DNA of 64,000 bases. Origin: Methylogaea oryzae. Lineage in GTDB: Bacteria; Pseudomonadota; Gammaproteobacteria; Methylococcales; Methylococcaceae. Shown one piece after another: positions 57,401 to 64,000 of the stretch. The stretch spans positions 3,954,825-4,018,824 of the forward strand of contig NZ_AP019782.1 in assembly GCF_019669985.1 (NCBI RefSeq), given 5' to 3'. Under the pieces are notes generated by a model. It saw only the letters and a list, made by a program, of their open reading frames with translations, had not been told where the DNA came from and searched no databases. The number at the start of each line of letters is the position of its first letter. Within the stretch, counting starts at the first letter, position 1. Position numbers and translations under genes: made by a program.

Positions 57401-58693
57401 ACCGGCCTGCCGAACCGCCGCATGTTCCAGGACCGGCTGGCGCAGGAAATGAAGCTGGCCGCGCGCGACGGCCTGCCCTTGGTGCTGTTTTTCCTTGATC
57501 TGGACCACTTCAAGGAGGTCAACGACACGCTGGGCCACGCCATGGGAGACGAGTTGCTGACGCAGGTGGCGGGGCGTTTGGTGGGCGATGTGCGGGCGTC
57601 GGACACCGTGGCCCGTTTGGGCGGCGATGAATTTACCGTGATTTTGGGCGGCTGCGACAAGGTCGCGGGCATCGACCTGATCGCCCAGGACATTCTCCGG
57701 ACCCTGTCGGAACCGTTCCAATTGGGACAGGAGCGCGTGTATGTGTCGGCCAGTCTCGGCATCACCATCTATCCGGACGACGCCGACGACGTGGATACGC
57801 TGCTTAAGAACGCCGACCAGGCCATGTACGCGGCCAAAGCCGAGGGACGCGGCCGTTATCGCTATTTCACCCGCTTCATGCAGGAGGCGGCGAAAATCCG
57901 GGGCCAGTTGGCGGCGGATTTGCGGGGAGCCCTTTCGGCGGGGCAATTCGAGGTCTATTACCAGCCCATCGTGGATATGGCCAACGGCCGGGTGGTCAAG
58001 GCGGAAGCGTTGATTCGTTGGCACAACCCCCGCTGCGGTTTGGTCAGCCCCGCGGCGTTCATTCCCATCGCCGAGGAGACGGGACTCATCGTGGAGATCG
58101 GCGATTGGGTGTTTCGCGAGGCGGCGCGCCAAGCGGCGGCGTGGCGCGCCGCGCACGATCCGGCGTTCCAGATCAGCGTCAACAAGTCGCCGGCGCAATT
58201 CCGCAGCGATCAAGACATGCACCCGGCGTGGATCGAGTTTTTGCGGGAGCTGGATTTGCCGGGCGAAAGCATCGTGGTGGAAATCACCGAGGGACTGCTG
58301 ATGGAAGGCGGCGGCGATAAGCTGCTGGCGTTCCGGGAGGCGGGCCTTCAGATCGCCATCGACGATTTCGGTACCGGTTACTCGTCGTTGTCCTACCTTA
58401 AGAAATTCGATATCGATTATTTGAAGATCGATCAATCGTTCGTTCGTAATTTGGCGCCGGACGGCGAAGACATCGCCTTGTGCGAGGCCATCGTCGTCAT
58501 GGCCCACAGGCTTGGGCTCAAGGTGGTGGCGGAAGGGGTGGAGACCGACGAGCAGCGCCGGCTGTTGGCCGCGGCGGGCTGCGATTACGGACAGGGCTAT
58601 CTGTTCGCCAAGCCGTTGCCGGCGGCTGCGTTCGGCGAACTATTGCAACGCCGGGATGGCGCCGACGGGGCCGGTTCCGCAAGTTCGGCTTAA
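54452..58693 (+). CDS. Multi-PAS GGDEF-EAL cyclic-di-GMP protein
   Basis: 1413 aa from a GTG preceded by GGAGG at 8 nt. A membrane helix (about 12-30), a periplasmic sensor region to about 300, and a second helix (VVSVVFALLAIGVVGVLLRL) are followed by about five PAS/PAC units, then GGDEF (ARLGGDEFTVILGG, about 1056) and EAL (VVKAEALIRWHNP, about 1184) domains. Both active motifs look intact, so it may make and break c-di-GMP, switching by its sensor. It starts 1 base inside the stop of the CxxC gene. Confidence 0.93.
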   Translation: MPGLWPVGGGPKVGWRPVLLLLALCGVIVGVAGVTFHHVSGTLKSQLRDELDAVAEFKSKQTAEWIEEHRQRAADLARMPFFVDAVRQWRHTPDAVMERRLVQRLATLRTSRDFHAAGIALFSPDGEPLLSTGLGGSSDDDFPKLMRQAAERTDAVFVDLHLEAQGGPVAMHFVAAIRDGDARQVEPLGYLFYTMNPADELFPLVQSWPRRSASAETLIVRREGGEVVFLNTLRHGQAPPLSLRLPLVLSELPAAQAILHGPGVYEGRDHRGVPVIAAARPVGGTPWLLVAKIDRDEVYGDIERLFVVSVVFALLAIGVVGVLLRLHWRQLRLREILAERTQLQAIAASVPGVIYSFRRRPDGSTSLPFASQALEDVMGVSRESVAEDAGALFAIAHPDDVAGLLDGIGESARSLTAWHEEWRIAHPRKGEVWLEAQSMPIREPDGSVLWHGFVQDVTERKQVQVALAESQERLTRSHVYGGIGTWEADLVFGRQIWSDAVTQVLGFPPLVNPSWKDFLSVVHPDDRRLVLEATQAHIEGRGPYEVEYRITGSDGRERWIRSAGSAEFDRDGNAVRMRGIAQDITQRKTAELAMRRHEATLRAIIDTALDAVVQMDAAGRIIGWNDHAQSIFGWTREEAVGRLLHETIIPPGARDDHVQGLETYLATAVGPILNTRIEVAALHRQGHEFFIELAITAVGEAGSEEFCAFIRDISERKRADALLRQSDQRFRTLFESSPDPLWIIQDGRFVQCNQAAVEILDYPDKETVLSRRPAELSPAKQPDGEDSQTKADRMLAIAREEGINRFEWTHCRRDGSTFPAEVTLSAFTLDDAPALYCTWRDISTRKQAEESMRLASLVYEHSSEAMVVTDGEGTILSVNPAFTQVTGYSAQEVLGKNPKILSSGLHDAAFYRAMWEAIQSTGQWQGEIWNRRKNGELYAEWLTINTIVGEDGEIHRRVALFTDISEKKASDELIWKQANFDFLTGLPNRRMFQDRLAQEMKLAARDGLPLVLFFLDLDHFKEVNDTLGHAMGDELLTQVAGRLVGDVRASDTVARLGGDEFTVILGGCDKVAGIDLIAQDILRTLSEPFQLGQERVYVSASLGITIYPDDADDVDTLLKNADQAMYAAKAEGRGRYRYFTRFMQEAAKIRGQLAADLRGALSAGQFEVYYQPIVDMANGRVVKAEALIRWHNPRCGLVSPAAFIPIAEETGLIVEIGDWVFREAARQAAAWRAAHDPAFQISVNKSPAQFRSDQDMHPAWIEFLRELDLPGESIVVEITEGLLMEGGGDKLLAFREAGLQIAIDDFGTGYSSLSYLKKFDIDYLKIDQSFVRNLAPDGEDIALCEAIVVMAHRLGLKVVAEGVETDEQRRLLAAAGCDYGQGYLFAKPLPAAAFGELLQRRDGADGAGSASSA

Positions 58694-58749
58694 TTCCCCG
58701 GTCGCTTGCCGGTAAACTAGCGCGTTATTCCACCGTTAGCGAACACTTC

Positions 58750-59697
58750 ATGAGCCGTTCCGAAACCAACACGCCGGTCGTCCTGGAACCCGGCAAGGAC
58801 TACCGCAGCAAACAGGACATCGCTCTGCACGAGGACATCGTGCAATATTACAAGGAGTGTTATTGGGATTACCGCACGTCCTGGCTGGACTCCCACAACT
58901 TGGCTATCCACTACGGTTATTGGGACGAGAACACCAAGTCCCATAGCCAGTCCCTCGTCGACATGAATCGCCTGCTGGCCGATACCGCCGCCATTCAGCC
59001 GGGGGAAAAGGTGCTGGACGCCGGTTGCGGCATCGGCGGCAGCAGCATTTGGCTGGCGGAGAACCGCGGCGCCCAAGTGACCGGCATTACCTTGAGTCCG
59101 GAGCAATTGGCGATGGCTCGCGCCAACGCCAAGCGGCGCGGCGTATCCGACCGGGTGGAATTCCAGTTGGCCGATTACTGCGCGACGCCGTTCGCGGACG
59201 CTTCGTTCGACGTGGTGTGGGGATTAGAGAGCGTTTGTTACGCCTTGAGCAAGGCGGACTTTATTCGCGAGGCTTTTCGCGTGCTCAAGCCCGGCGGGCG
59301 CTTGGTTACGGCCGACGGTTTCGCCTTGAGGCGAGAATATTCCGAAGACGAGTGGCGCGTGATTCGTATCTGCCTGGACGGCTGGGCTATCCCGAACCTG
59401 GCGCTGCCGGAGGATTTCCGCGCGCATTTGCAGGAGGCGGGATTCGCGGATATCCGCTATCGCGATATCAGCGCCAACACCTTGCCCTCGGCGCGGCGCA
59501 TGTACGTTACCGCGCTGTTGACTTACCCCATGCAACGGATTATGGCGTGGCTGCGTCTCCGCACTTCCGCCCAAAGCGGCAATTTCTACACGGCGCTTAA
59601 CCAATACCGCATTTTTCGCGACGAAATGGCCGGTTACGGCCTGTTTTGCGCGGTGAAGCCGAAGCCGGCCAAATCGCTGTTCGCGTTCTGGCGTTGA
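58750..59697 (+). CDS. SAM-dependent class I methyltransferase
   Basis: 315 aa. Motif I VLDAGCGIGGSSIWLAENRG, motif II-type VTGITLSPEQLAMARANAKRRG, post-I PFADASFDVVWGLESVCY, and FREAFRVLKPGGRLV. An unusual N-terminal extension (YYKECYWDYRTSWLDSHNLAIHYGYW) resembles small-molecule methyltransferases such as tocopherol or sarcosine methyltransferases. Substrate unknown. Isolated, 56 bp after the GGDEF-EAL gene. Confidence 0.85.
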   Translation: MSRSETNTPVVLEPGKDYRSKQDIALHEDIVQYYKECYWDYRTSWLDSHNLAIHYGYWDENTKSHSQSLVDMNRLLADTAAIQPGEKVLDAGCGIGGSSIWLAENRGAQVTGITLSPEQLAMARANAKRRGVSDRVEFQLADYCATPFADASFDVVWGLESVCYALSKADFIREAFRVLKPGGRLVTADGFALRREYSEDEWRVIRICLDGWAIPNLALPEDFRAHLQEAGFADIRYRDISANTLPSARRMYVTALLTYPMQRIMAWLRLRTSAQSGNFYTALNQYRIFRDEMAGYGLFCAVKPKPAKSLFAFWR

Positions 59698-59722
59698 GGG
59701 CGGGGCGGATGTCGGGGCGGGT

Positions 59723-60271
59723 TTAACCGCCCTTGGGCGGCGCTTGCGGGATATCTTCGACGTGCAGTTGGAATAGGCCGCGACGGCGGTCCGCGAAGAA
59801 ATGCCGCAGGGTGCGCCGCATGGTTTCGAAGGCCAGCTCGTCCCAGGGTATCTCCTCTTCACGGAATAGCTGCGTTTCAAGGGTTTCTACCCCCGGCGAA
59901 AACACCGGCGCGGTCAGGCGGGCGCGGAACAGCATTTGTACGTGGGAAACGTGGGGCAGGGTGATGACGGTGTGCAGCTCGTCCAGCTCCACCTCGGCGT
60001 TGGCTTCTTCCCTGGTTTCCCGGCGCGCGGCGTCGCTCAAGGTTTCTCCCTGCTCCATGAACCCCGCCGGCAGCGTCCATAGGCCGTGGCGGGGTTCGAT
60101 GGCGCGGCGGCATAGCAGCAACTTGTCTTCCCACACCGGAATGCAACCGGCGACGATCTTTGGATTGAGGTAGTGGATCGTGTCGCAGGCGGTGCAAATA
60201 TGCCGTTCGCGGTTGTCGCCGTCGGGTATCGCATAATGCACGGGAGCGCCGCAGTGGCTGCAATAGTTCAT
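59723..60271 (-). CDS. Zinc-ribbon nudix hydrolase
   Basis: 182 aa from the ATG at 60271, 2 bp after the mnmE stop. An N-terminal zinc ribbon (MNYCSHCG ... HICTACDTIHY) precedes the nudix box (GFMEQGETLSDAARRETREEANAEVE). This resembles the NudC-type NADH pyrophosphatase arrangement but lacks the NudC N-terminal domain, and is shorter. Substrates could be nucleotide derivatives (NAD-like or ADP-sugar). Translationally coupled to mnmE. Confidence 0.88.
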   Translation of the reverse strand: MNYCSHCGAPVHYAIPDGDNRERHICTACDTIHYLNPKIVAGCIPVWEDKLLLCRRAIEPRHGLWTLPAGFMEQGETLSDAARRETREEANAEVELDELHTVITLPHVSHVQMLFRARLTAPVFSPGVETLETQLFREEEIPWDELAFETMRRTLRHFFADRRRGLFQLHVEDIPQAPPKGG

Positions 60272-60275
60272 GGCA

Positions 60276-61622
60276 TTACTTACCCACGCAAAAGGTCGAA
60301 AAGATGTGGCCCAGCAGGTCGTCGGCGCTGACGGTGCCGGTGATTTCGCCGAGGGCGTCATGCGCCAGACGCAGTTGTTCGGCGATGAGCTCGGGGCCGT
60401 CCGCCGCGGTTAATGCCACGGCGTCGGCCAAGTGGTCGCGGCAGCGGGTCAAGGCGTCGAGGTGGCGGCGGCGAGCGATGAACAGCCCTTCGCCTTCGGC
60501 TTGGAAGCTGGCGGCTTGCTTGAGATGCTGCTTGAGCGCGTCTATGCCCGCGCCGGTTTTCGCGGAGAGGTGGATGTGCACGACGTCGCCCTCGCTGCGG
60601 ATGCCCGGCGGGGAGCGGGTCAGGTCGACCTTGTTGTGGATGCGCGTGATGGGTATGTCCGGCGGGAGGTCGAGGGCCGAGGCGTCGGCGGCTGTTTCGT
60701 GGCTGGCGTCGACGATGTGCAGGATGCGGTTGGCCTTGGCCATGTGGCTCCTGGCGCGGCGCACGCCTTCTTGTTCCACCGGATCGTCGGTTCGGCGCAG
60801 GCCTGCGGTGTCGATGATGTGCAACGGCATGCCGTCGATCTGGATCGGTTCGCGCAGGACGTCGCGGGTGGTGCCGGGCACGTCGGTGACGATGGCGCTG
60901 TCGCGGCCGCTCAAGGCGTTCAGTAAGCTGGATTTGCCGCTGTTGGGCCTGCCGGCGAGAACGACCGTGTAACCCTCCCGCAGTATGACGCCTTGGCGGG
61001 TTTGCGCCAGTAGCGTGTCGAGCGCGTGGAGATTCGCTTCGATGTGCCGCGCCAAGGCGGCGGCTTCGAGATAGTCGATGTCCTCGTCGGAGAAATCCAG
61101 CGCCGCTTCGATTTGCACCCGCAGTTGGATAAGGGCTCGCGCGAGGCCGTCCACCTGTTGCGAGAAAACGCCTTCCAGGGAATGACGGGCCGAACGTAAT
61201 GCGAGGTCGGTGGTGGCGTTAATGAGGTCGGCGACCGCTTCCGCCTGCGCTAAGTCCAGCTTGCCGTTGAGAAAAGCCCGTTGGGTGAATTCGCCCGGGT
61301 TGGCCAGTCTTGCGCCCAACTCCATGGCCCGACGCAATAAATGGTCGGCGATCAAGGGGTTGCCGTGGCATTGCAGCTCCAGCGTGTCCTGGCCGGTGTA
61401 GGAGCGGGGGGCGGGAAAATAGAGCGCGATGCCCTGGTCGATGGCGTCGCCGTCGGCGCTTAGGAAAGACGTGTAGATTGCCTGGCGGGGCTCGGGAACC
61501 CGGCCCAGCAGGCCGGCAAGAACGCCGCCCAGGTCGCGTCCGGATAGACGAACCACGGCCACCCCGCCGCGACCTGGCGGCGTGGCGACGGCGGCGATGG
61601 TGTCGTCGAAAGGAAGGTCCAG
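60276..61622 (-). CDS. mnmE: tRNA modification GTPase MnmE (TrmE), non-canonical start
   Basis: 448 aa if begun at CTG (61622). The N-terminal tetrahydrofolate-binding domain starts DTIAAVATPPGRGGVAVVRLSG, the G domain has AGRPNSGKSSLLNAL, VPGTTRD, DTAGLRR and NKVD, and the end is the catalytic FCVGK. It acts with MnmG to modify wobble uridines. No ATG, GTG or TTG lies in frame between an upstream stop and this conserved N-terminus; the first GTG (61562) would remove 20 residues including ATPPGRGG. The CTG lies 4 bp after the yidC stop, so initiation there or by coupling with yidC is proposed. Confidence 0.9.
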   Translation of the reverse strand: MDLPFDDTIAAVATPPGRGGVAVVRLSGRDLGGVLAGLLGRVPEPRQAIYTSFLSADGDAIDQGIALYFPAPRSYTGQDTLELQCHGNPLIADHLLRRAMELGARLANPGEFTQRAFLNGKLDLAQAEAVADLINATTDLALRSARHSLEGVFSQQVDGLARALIQLRVQIEAALDFSDEDIDYLEAAALARHIEANLHALDTLLAQTRQGVILREGYTVVLAGRPNSGKSSLLNALSGRDSAIVTDVPGTTRDVLREPIQIDGMPLHIIDTAGLRRTDDPVEQEGVRRARSHMAKANRILHIVDASHETAADASALDLPPDIPITRIHNKVDLTRSPPGIRSEGDVVHIHLSAKTGAGIDALKQHLKQAASFQAEGEGLFIARRRHLDALTRCRDHLADAVALTAADGPELIAEQLRLAHDALGEITGTVSADDLLGHIFSTFCVGK

Positions 61623-61626
61623 AACG

Positions 61627-63225
61627 TTACGCGGTTTTTTCGATCTGTCGGGTGATGTACCACTGCTGGACGATGGACAGGGAGTTGTTCACCACCCAGT
61701 ACAGCACCAAACCCGACGGGAAGAAGGCGAAGAAGATGGTGAAAATGAAGGGAAACATCTTCATCACGCGTTCCTGAACCGGATCCATGGTGCTGGGATT
61801 CAGCTTCTGCTGGATATACATGCTGATGCCCATCAGCACCGGCAGCAGGAAGTAGGGGTCCTTGGCGGACAGATCGGTCAGCCACAACAGGAACGGCGCT
61901 TGGCGCAACTCCACGCTTTCGGCCAATACCCAGTAAAGGGAGATGAATACCGGGATCTGTATCAGGATCGGCAAACAGCCGCCCAGGGGGTTGACCTTTT
62001 CTTCCCGGTACAACTCCATCATGGCCTGGTTGTAGCGCTGCTTGTCCTCGCCGTAGCGATCCTTCAGGATCTTCAGGCGCGGCTGCAATTTGCGCATATT
62101 GGCCATGGAGCGGTAGCTGGCTTCCGACAGCTTGAAGAACATCAGCTTGATGACGAAGGTCACAGAGATGATGGACCAGCCCCAGTTGTTGTAGATGCCG
62201 TGGAATTTATCCAGCAACCAGAAAATGGGCTTGGCGATAAAGGTCAGCACGCCGAAGTCGACGGTCAGTTCCAGGCCGGGTGCGATGGCTTCCAAATCCT
62301 TCTGGATCTTGGGGCCTACGTACAGCGTGAACTGCGTGTTATAGCGTTCGCCCGGGAGAACTTCATGGTCGGCGGTGTAGGCGCCGATTAAATAGCGCTG
62401 CTCGCCGAGGTCCTTGGTGTAATAGGTGTTGTTTTCGCCGGCCGGCGGAATCCACGCGGCCAGAAAATAGTGCTGGATCATGGCCAACCAGCCGTCCTTG
62501 ACGGTGCGGTTGAGGTTGTCGTCCGCCATGTCGTCGAAGGTGACCTTCTTGTATTTGTCCTCGGCGTTGTAATAGACGCCGCCGGTGTAGGTGCGCACCA
62601 GCTGGGATTCGCTGCCTTTGTCCGGGCGCTTGCGCTGCAGCTGGGCATATTGGCGCGCGTGCCAGGATTTGTCGGATTGGTTTTGCACCTCGTGTTCCAC
62701 CGCGACGGTATAGCTGCCGCGCTTGAAAACGTAGGTTTTGGTGACGCTGAGGCCGGACTTGTCGGTCCAGGTCAGAGGAACACGCAACGTGTCCTGGCCG
62801 TCCGCCAAGCGGTAGGCGTTGGCGGCGGCTTTCCATTGCGCCTGATGGTTGGGCGCGGCGCCTTCGGCGAGGAATCCGCTTTGGGCGATGAAACGCAGGC
62901 TGGGTTCGTCGCTCATCAGACGTACCGGCTTTTCCGGGTGGTCTTTTTCCTGGGCGTAGGCCAACAAGTCGACCAGGCGCACGTCGCCGCCGGTGGTGTC
63001 CAGTTCCAGAGTCAATAGGTCGGTGGCGACGCGGATGCGCTGGCCGGAGACCGCGCCCGCTTCGCCGCCGCTGGGTGCGCTGCCCGGAACGTTCGGAGCG
63101 GCCGTGCCCGCGGCGGCGGCTATGGCGGCGGGATTTTTCGGGCCATAGTCTATCTGCCATGCCTCGTAGAGCGAGTACACGAGAAAGGCGAAAAGGATGA
63201 AGAGGACGAACCTTAAATTATCCAT
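61627..63225 (-). CDS. yidC: Membrane protein insertase YidC
   Basis: 532 aa, typical of Gram-negatives. N-terminal transmembrane helix ([18 protein letters not shown]), a large periplasmic beta domain, and the conserved C-terminal core with [20 protein letters not shown], the [20 protein letters not shown] cytoplasmic loop, [22 protein letters not shown] and [19 protein letters not shown]. It inserts membrane proteins alone or with Sec. Starts inside the end of yidD (8-bp overlap). Confidence 0.97.
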   Translation of the reverse strand: MDNLRFVLFILFAFLVYSLYEAWQIDYGPKNPAAIAAAAGTAAPNVPGSAPSGGEAGAVSGQRIRVATDLLTLELDTTGGDVRLVDLLAYAQEKDHPEKPVRLMSDEPSLRFIAQSGFLAEGAAPNHQAQWKAAANAYRLADGQDTLRVPLTWTDKSGLSVTKTYVFKRGSYTVAVEHEVQNQSDKSWHARQYAQLQRKRPDKGSESQLVRTYTGGVYYNAEDKYKKVTFDDMADDNLNRTVKDGWLAMIQHYFLAAWIPPAGENNTYYTKDLGEQRYLIGAYTADHEVLPGERYNTQFTLYVGPKIQKDLEAIAPGLELTVDFGVLTFIAKPIFWLLDKFHGIYNNWGWSIISVTFVIKLMFFKLSEASYRSMANMRKLQPRLKILKDRYGEDKQRYNQAMMELYREEKVNPLGGCLPILIQIPVFISLYWVLAESVELRQAPFLLWLTDLSAKDPYFLLPVLMGISMYIQQKLNPSTMDPVQERVMKMFPFIFTIFFAFFPSGLVLYWVVNNSLSIVQQWYITRQIEKTA

Positions 63226-63451
63226 AGTGAGTTGAGCTCTTTTCGGGTACGGGGTCGAGGCCGCCGGGATGCCACGGGTGGCAGCGCAGCAGTCGGCGAG
63301 TGGTCAAATACAGGCCACGCATTGCGCCAAAACGCTCGACGGCGGTTAGGGCATAGCAGGAGCAGGTGGGGTGAAAACGGCAATGGTAGCCGACCCACGG
63401 ACTAAGGAAGTAGCGGTAGGCCTTAATTAGCCACAGCAACAGGATGCGCAT
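63218..63451 (-). CDS. yidD: Membrane protein insertion efficiency factor YidD
   Basis: 77 aa. Starts [21 protein letters not shown], then the family signature [19 protein letters not shown] and [19 protein letters not shown]. Overlaps both neighbours (rnpA start region by 29 bp, yidC by 8 bp), as is common in the rpmH-rnpA-yidD-yidC cluster. Thought to assist YidC or Sec-mediated insertion. Confidence 0.95.
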   Translation of the reverse strand: MRILLLWLIKAYRYFLSPWVGYHCRFHPTCSCYALTAVERFGAMRGLYLTTRRLLRCHPWHPGGLDPVPEKSSTHYG

Positions 63452-63809
63452 GACTCGTCGAGGGAAACCAGATTCGCGCCAAGGCTGCGCGCAACAATGC
63501 GTTATCCGCCGTAGCGGCGGAAGCTTTGACGATGACCACCAGATCGTGGGACGGCATGGCCAGCTTGCCTAAACGGAAAGCTTCGCGGATGACACGTTTG
63601 ACACGGTTTCGTTGCACGGCGGTTTTTATGTTTTTTTTTGCCACTACGAGTCCAAGGCGCGCGTGCGTCAGATCGTTCGGCCGAGCCAGGACGGTGAAGT
63701 ATCGGTCGGACGATCTTGCCGCGCCAGCGAACACTCGGCTGTAGTCCCCTGCGCTGAGCAGGCGGTCGCTACGGCTGAATCGAGTATGTTCGCCGGTCAG
63801 CGGCGACAC
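63423..63809 (-). CDS. rnpA: Ribonuclease P protein component
   Basis: 128 aa from a GTG at 63809, 5 bp after the rpmH stop. [20 protein letters not shown] at the N-terminus and the RNR signature [14 protein letters not shown] identify RnpA. It binds the RNase P RNA to mature tRNA 5' ends. It overlaps yidD by 29 bp. The rnpB RNA is not in this window. Confidence 0.96.
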   Translation of the reverse strand: MSPLTGEHTRFSRSDRLLSAGDYSRVFAGAARSSDRYFTVLARPNDLTHARLGLVVAKKNIKTAVQRNRVKRVIREAFRLGKLAMPSHDLVVIVKASAATADNALLRAALARIWFPSTSHAHPVAVAN

Positions 63810-63814
63810 GGTTG

Positions 63815-63949
63815 TTAGGCGCTCAGACGCTTGCGGCCTTTGGCGCGGCGGGCGCTGATTACCGCACGGCCGCCCTTGGTGCTCATGCGGGCGCGGAAAC
63901 CGTGGGTTCTGGCGCGGCGGATTTTGCTGGGCTGGTACGTTCTTTTCAT
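63815..63949 (-). CDS. rpmH: 50S ribosomal protein L34
   Basis: 44 aa, too short for ordinary listing but unmistakable: [20 protein letters not shown] then [11 protein letters not shown] and [11 protein letters not shown]. The 44-aa length and Lys/Arg content are standard for L34. It is the first gene of the leftward rpmH-rnpA-yidD-yidC-mnmE cluster. dnaA normally lies divergent from it, so dnaA is expected just beyond 64 kb. The 51 bp to the window edge show no clear feature. Confidence 0.96.
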   Translation of the reverse strand: MKRTYQPSKIRRARTHGFRARMSTKGGRAVISARRAKGRKRLSA

Positions 63950-64000
63950 CTTGGCTGGCCGTTTTGGTGTGGTGTTTGGAGAAATTTACTAAGACCTGAC

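Overview
The window reads as a chromosomal segment of a GC-rich gammaproteobacterium (by eye roughly 60% GC or more). The evidence is the gammaproteobacterial gene order around the replication origin: mnmG-rsmG-parA-parB-atpIBEFHAGDC-glmU-glmS on one side and mnmE-yidC-yidD-rnpA-rpmH at the right edge. The cbbQ/cbbO pair and a SulP transporter fused to a carbonic anhydrase suggest a CO2-fixing organism. A Methylococcus-type methanotroph would fit, but that is inference, since no methane-oxidation or Rubisco gene is in view.

Layout. 0.2-3.5 kb: cbbO and cbbQ (Rubisco activase type), without cbbL/cbbS. A palindromic repeat is inserted in frame in cbbO and a terminator-like hairpin sits just before cbbQ. 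3.6-5.9 kb: small unknowns (ParB-like, HEAGH protein) and a LOG-family gene. 6.0-8.3 kb: a SiaC-SiaB-SiaA partner-switching module whose phosphatase carries CBS domains. 8.5-15.4 kb: a 1398-aa SNF2 helicase, a RimK-like ATP-grasp ligase and a GNAT/C39-peptidase fusion. 15.5-18.1 kb: secreted and membrane hypotheticals. 18.3-22.3 kb: an operon of a SulP transporter fused to a CcmM-like gamma-carbonic anhydrase followed by two SPFH proteins, with a good terminator. 22.5-23.9 kb: an NtrC-like sigma-54 activator whose phospho-acceptor Asp is replaced by Glu. 24.3-29.1 kb: an orphan gene, tag, glmS, glmU. 29.2-40.3 kb: the complete F1Fo ATP synthase operon, parB, parA, rsmG and mnmG, all leftward.

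40.4-44.2 kb: a rightward moxR-DUF58-tgpA operon. 44.17-44.83 kb: a non-coding AT-rich region with DnaA-box-like sites in two similar modules about 372 bp apart, a strong oriC candidate. 44.8-54.3 kb: a glycine-zipper lipoprotein, motAB, Tim44-like, MarC, ZIP, GDT1, beta-CASP nuclease, fructosamine kinase and CorA genes. 54.3-59.7 kb: a small CxxC protein, a 1413-aa multi-PAS GGDEF-EAL protein and a methyltransferase. 59.7-63.95 kb: nudix, mnmE (no canonical start codon), yidC, yidD, rnpA and rpmH; dnaA is expected just past the right end.

Two themes link genes: inorganic carbon handling (cbbQO plus the SulP-carbonic anhydrase-SPFH operon) and the origin/segregation neighbourhood (oriC candidate, parAB, mnmG, rsmG, rpmH-rnpA). 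No rRNA, tRNA, CRISPR array, transposase or prophage was recognised.
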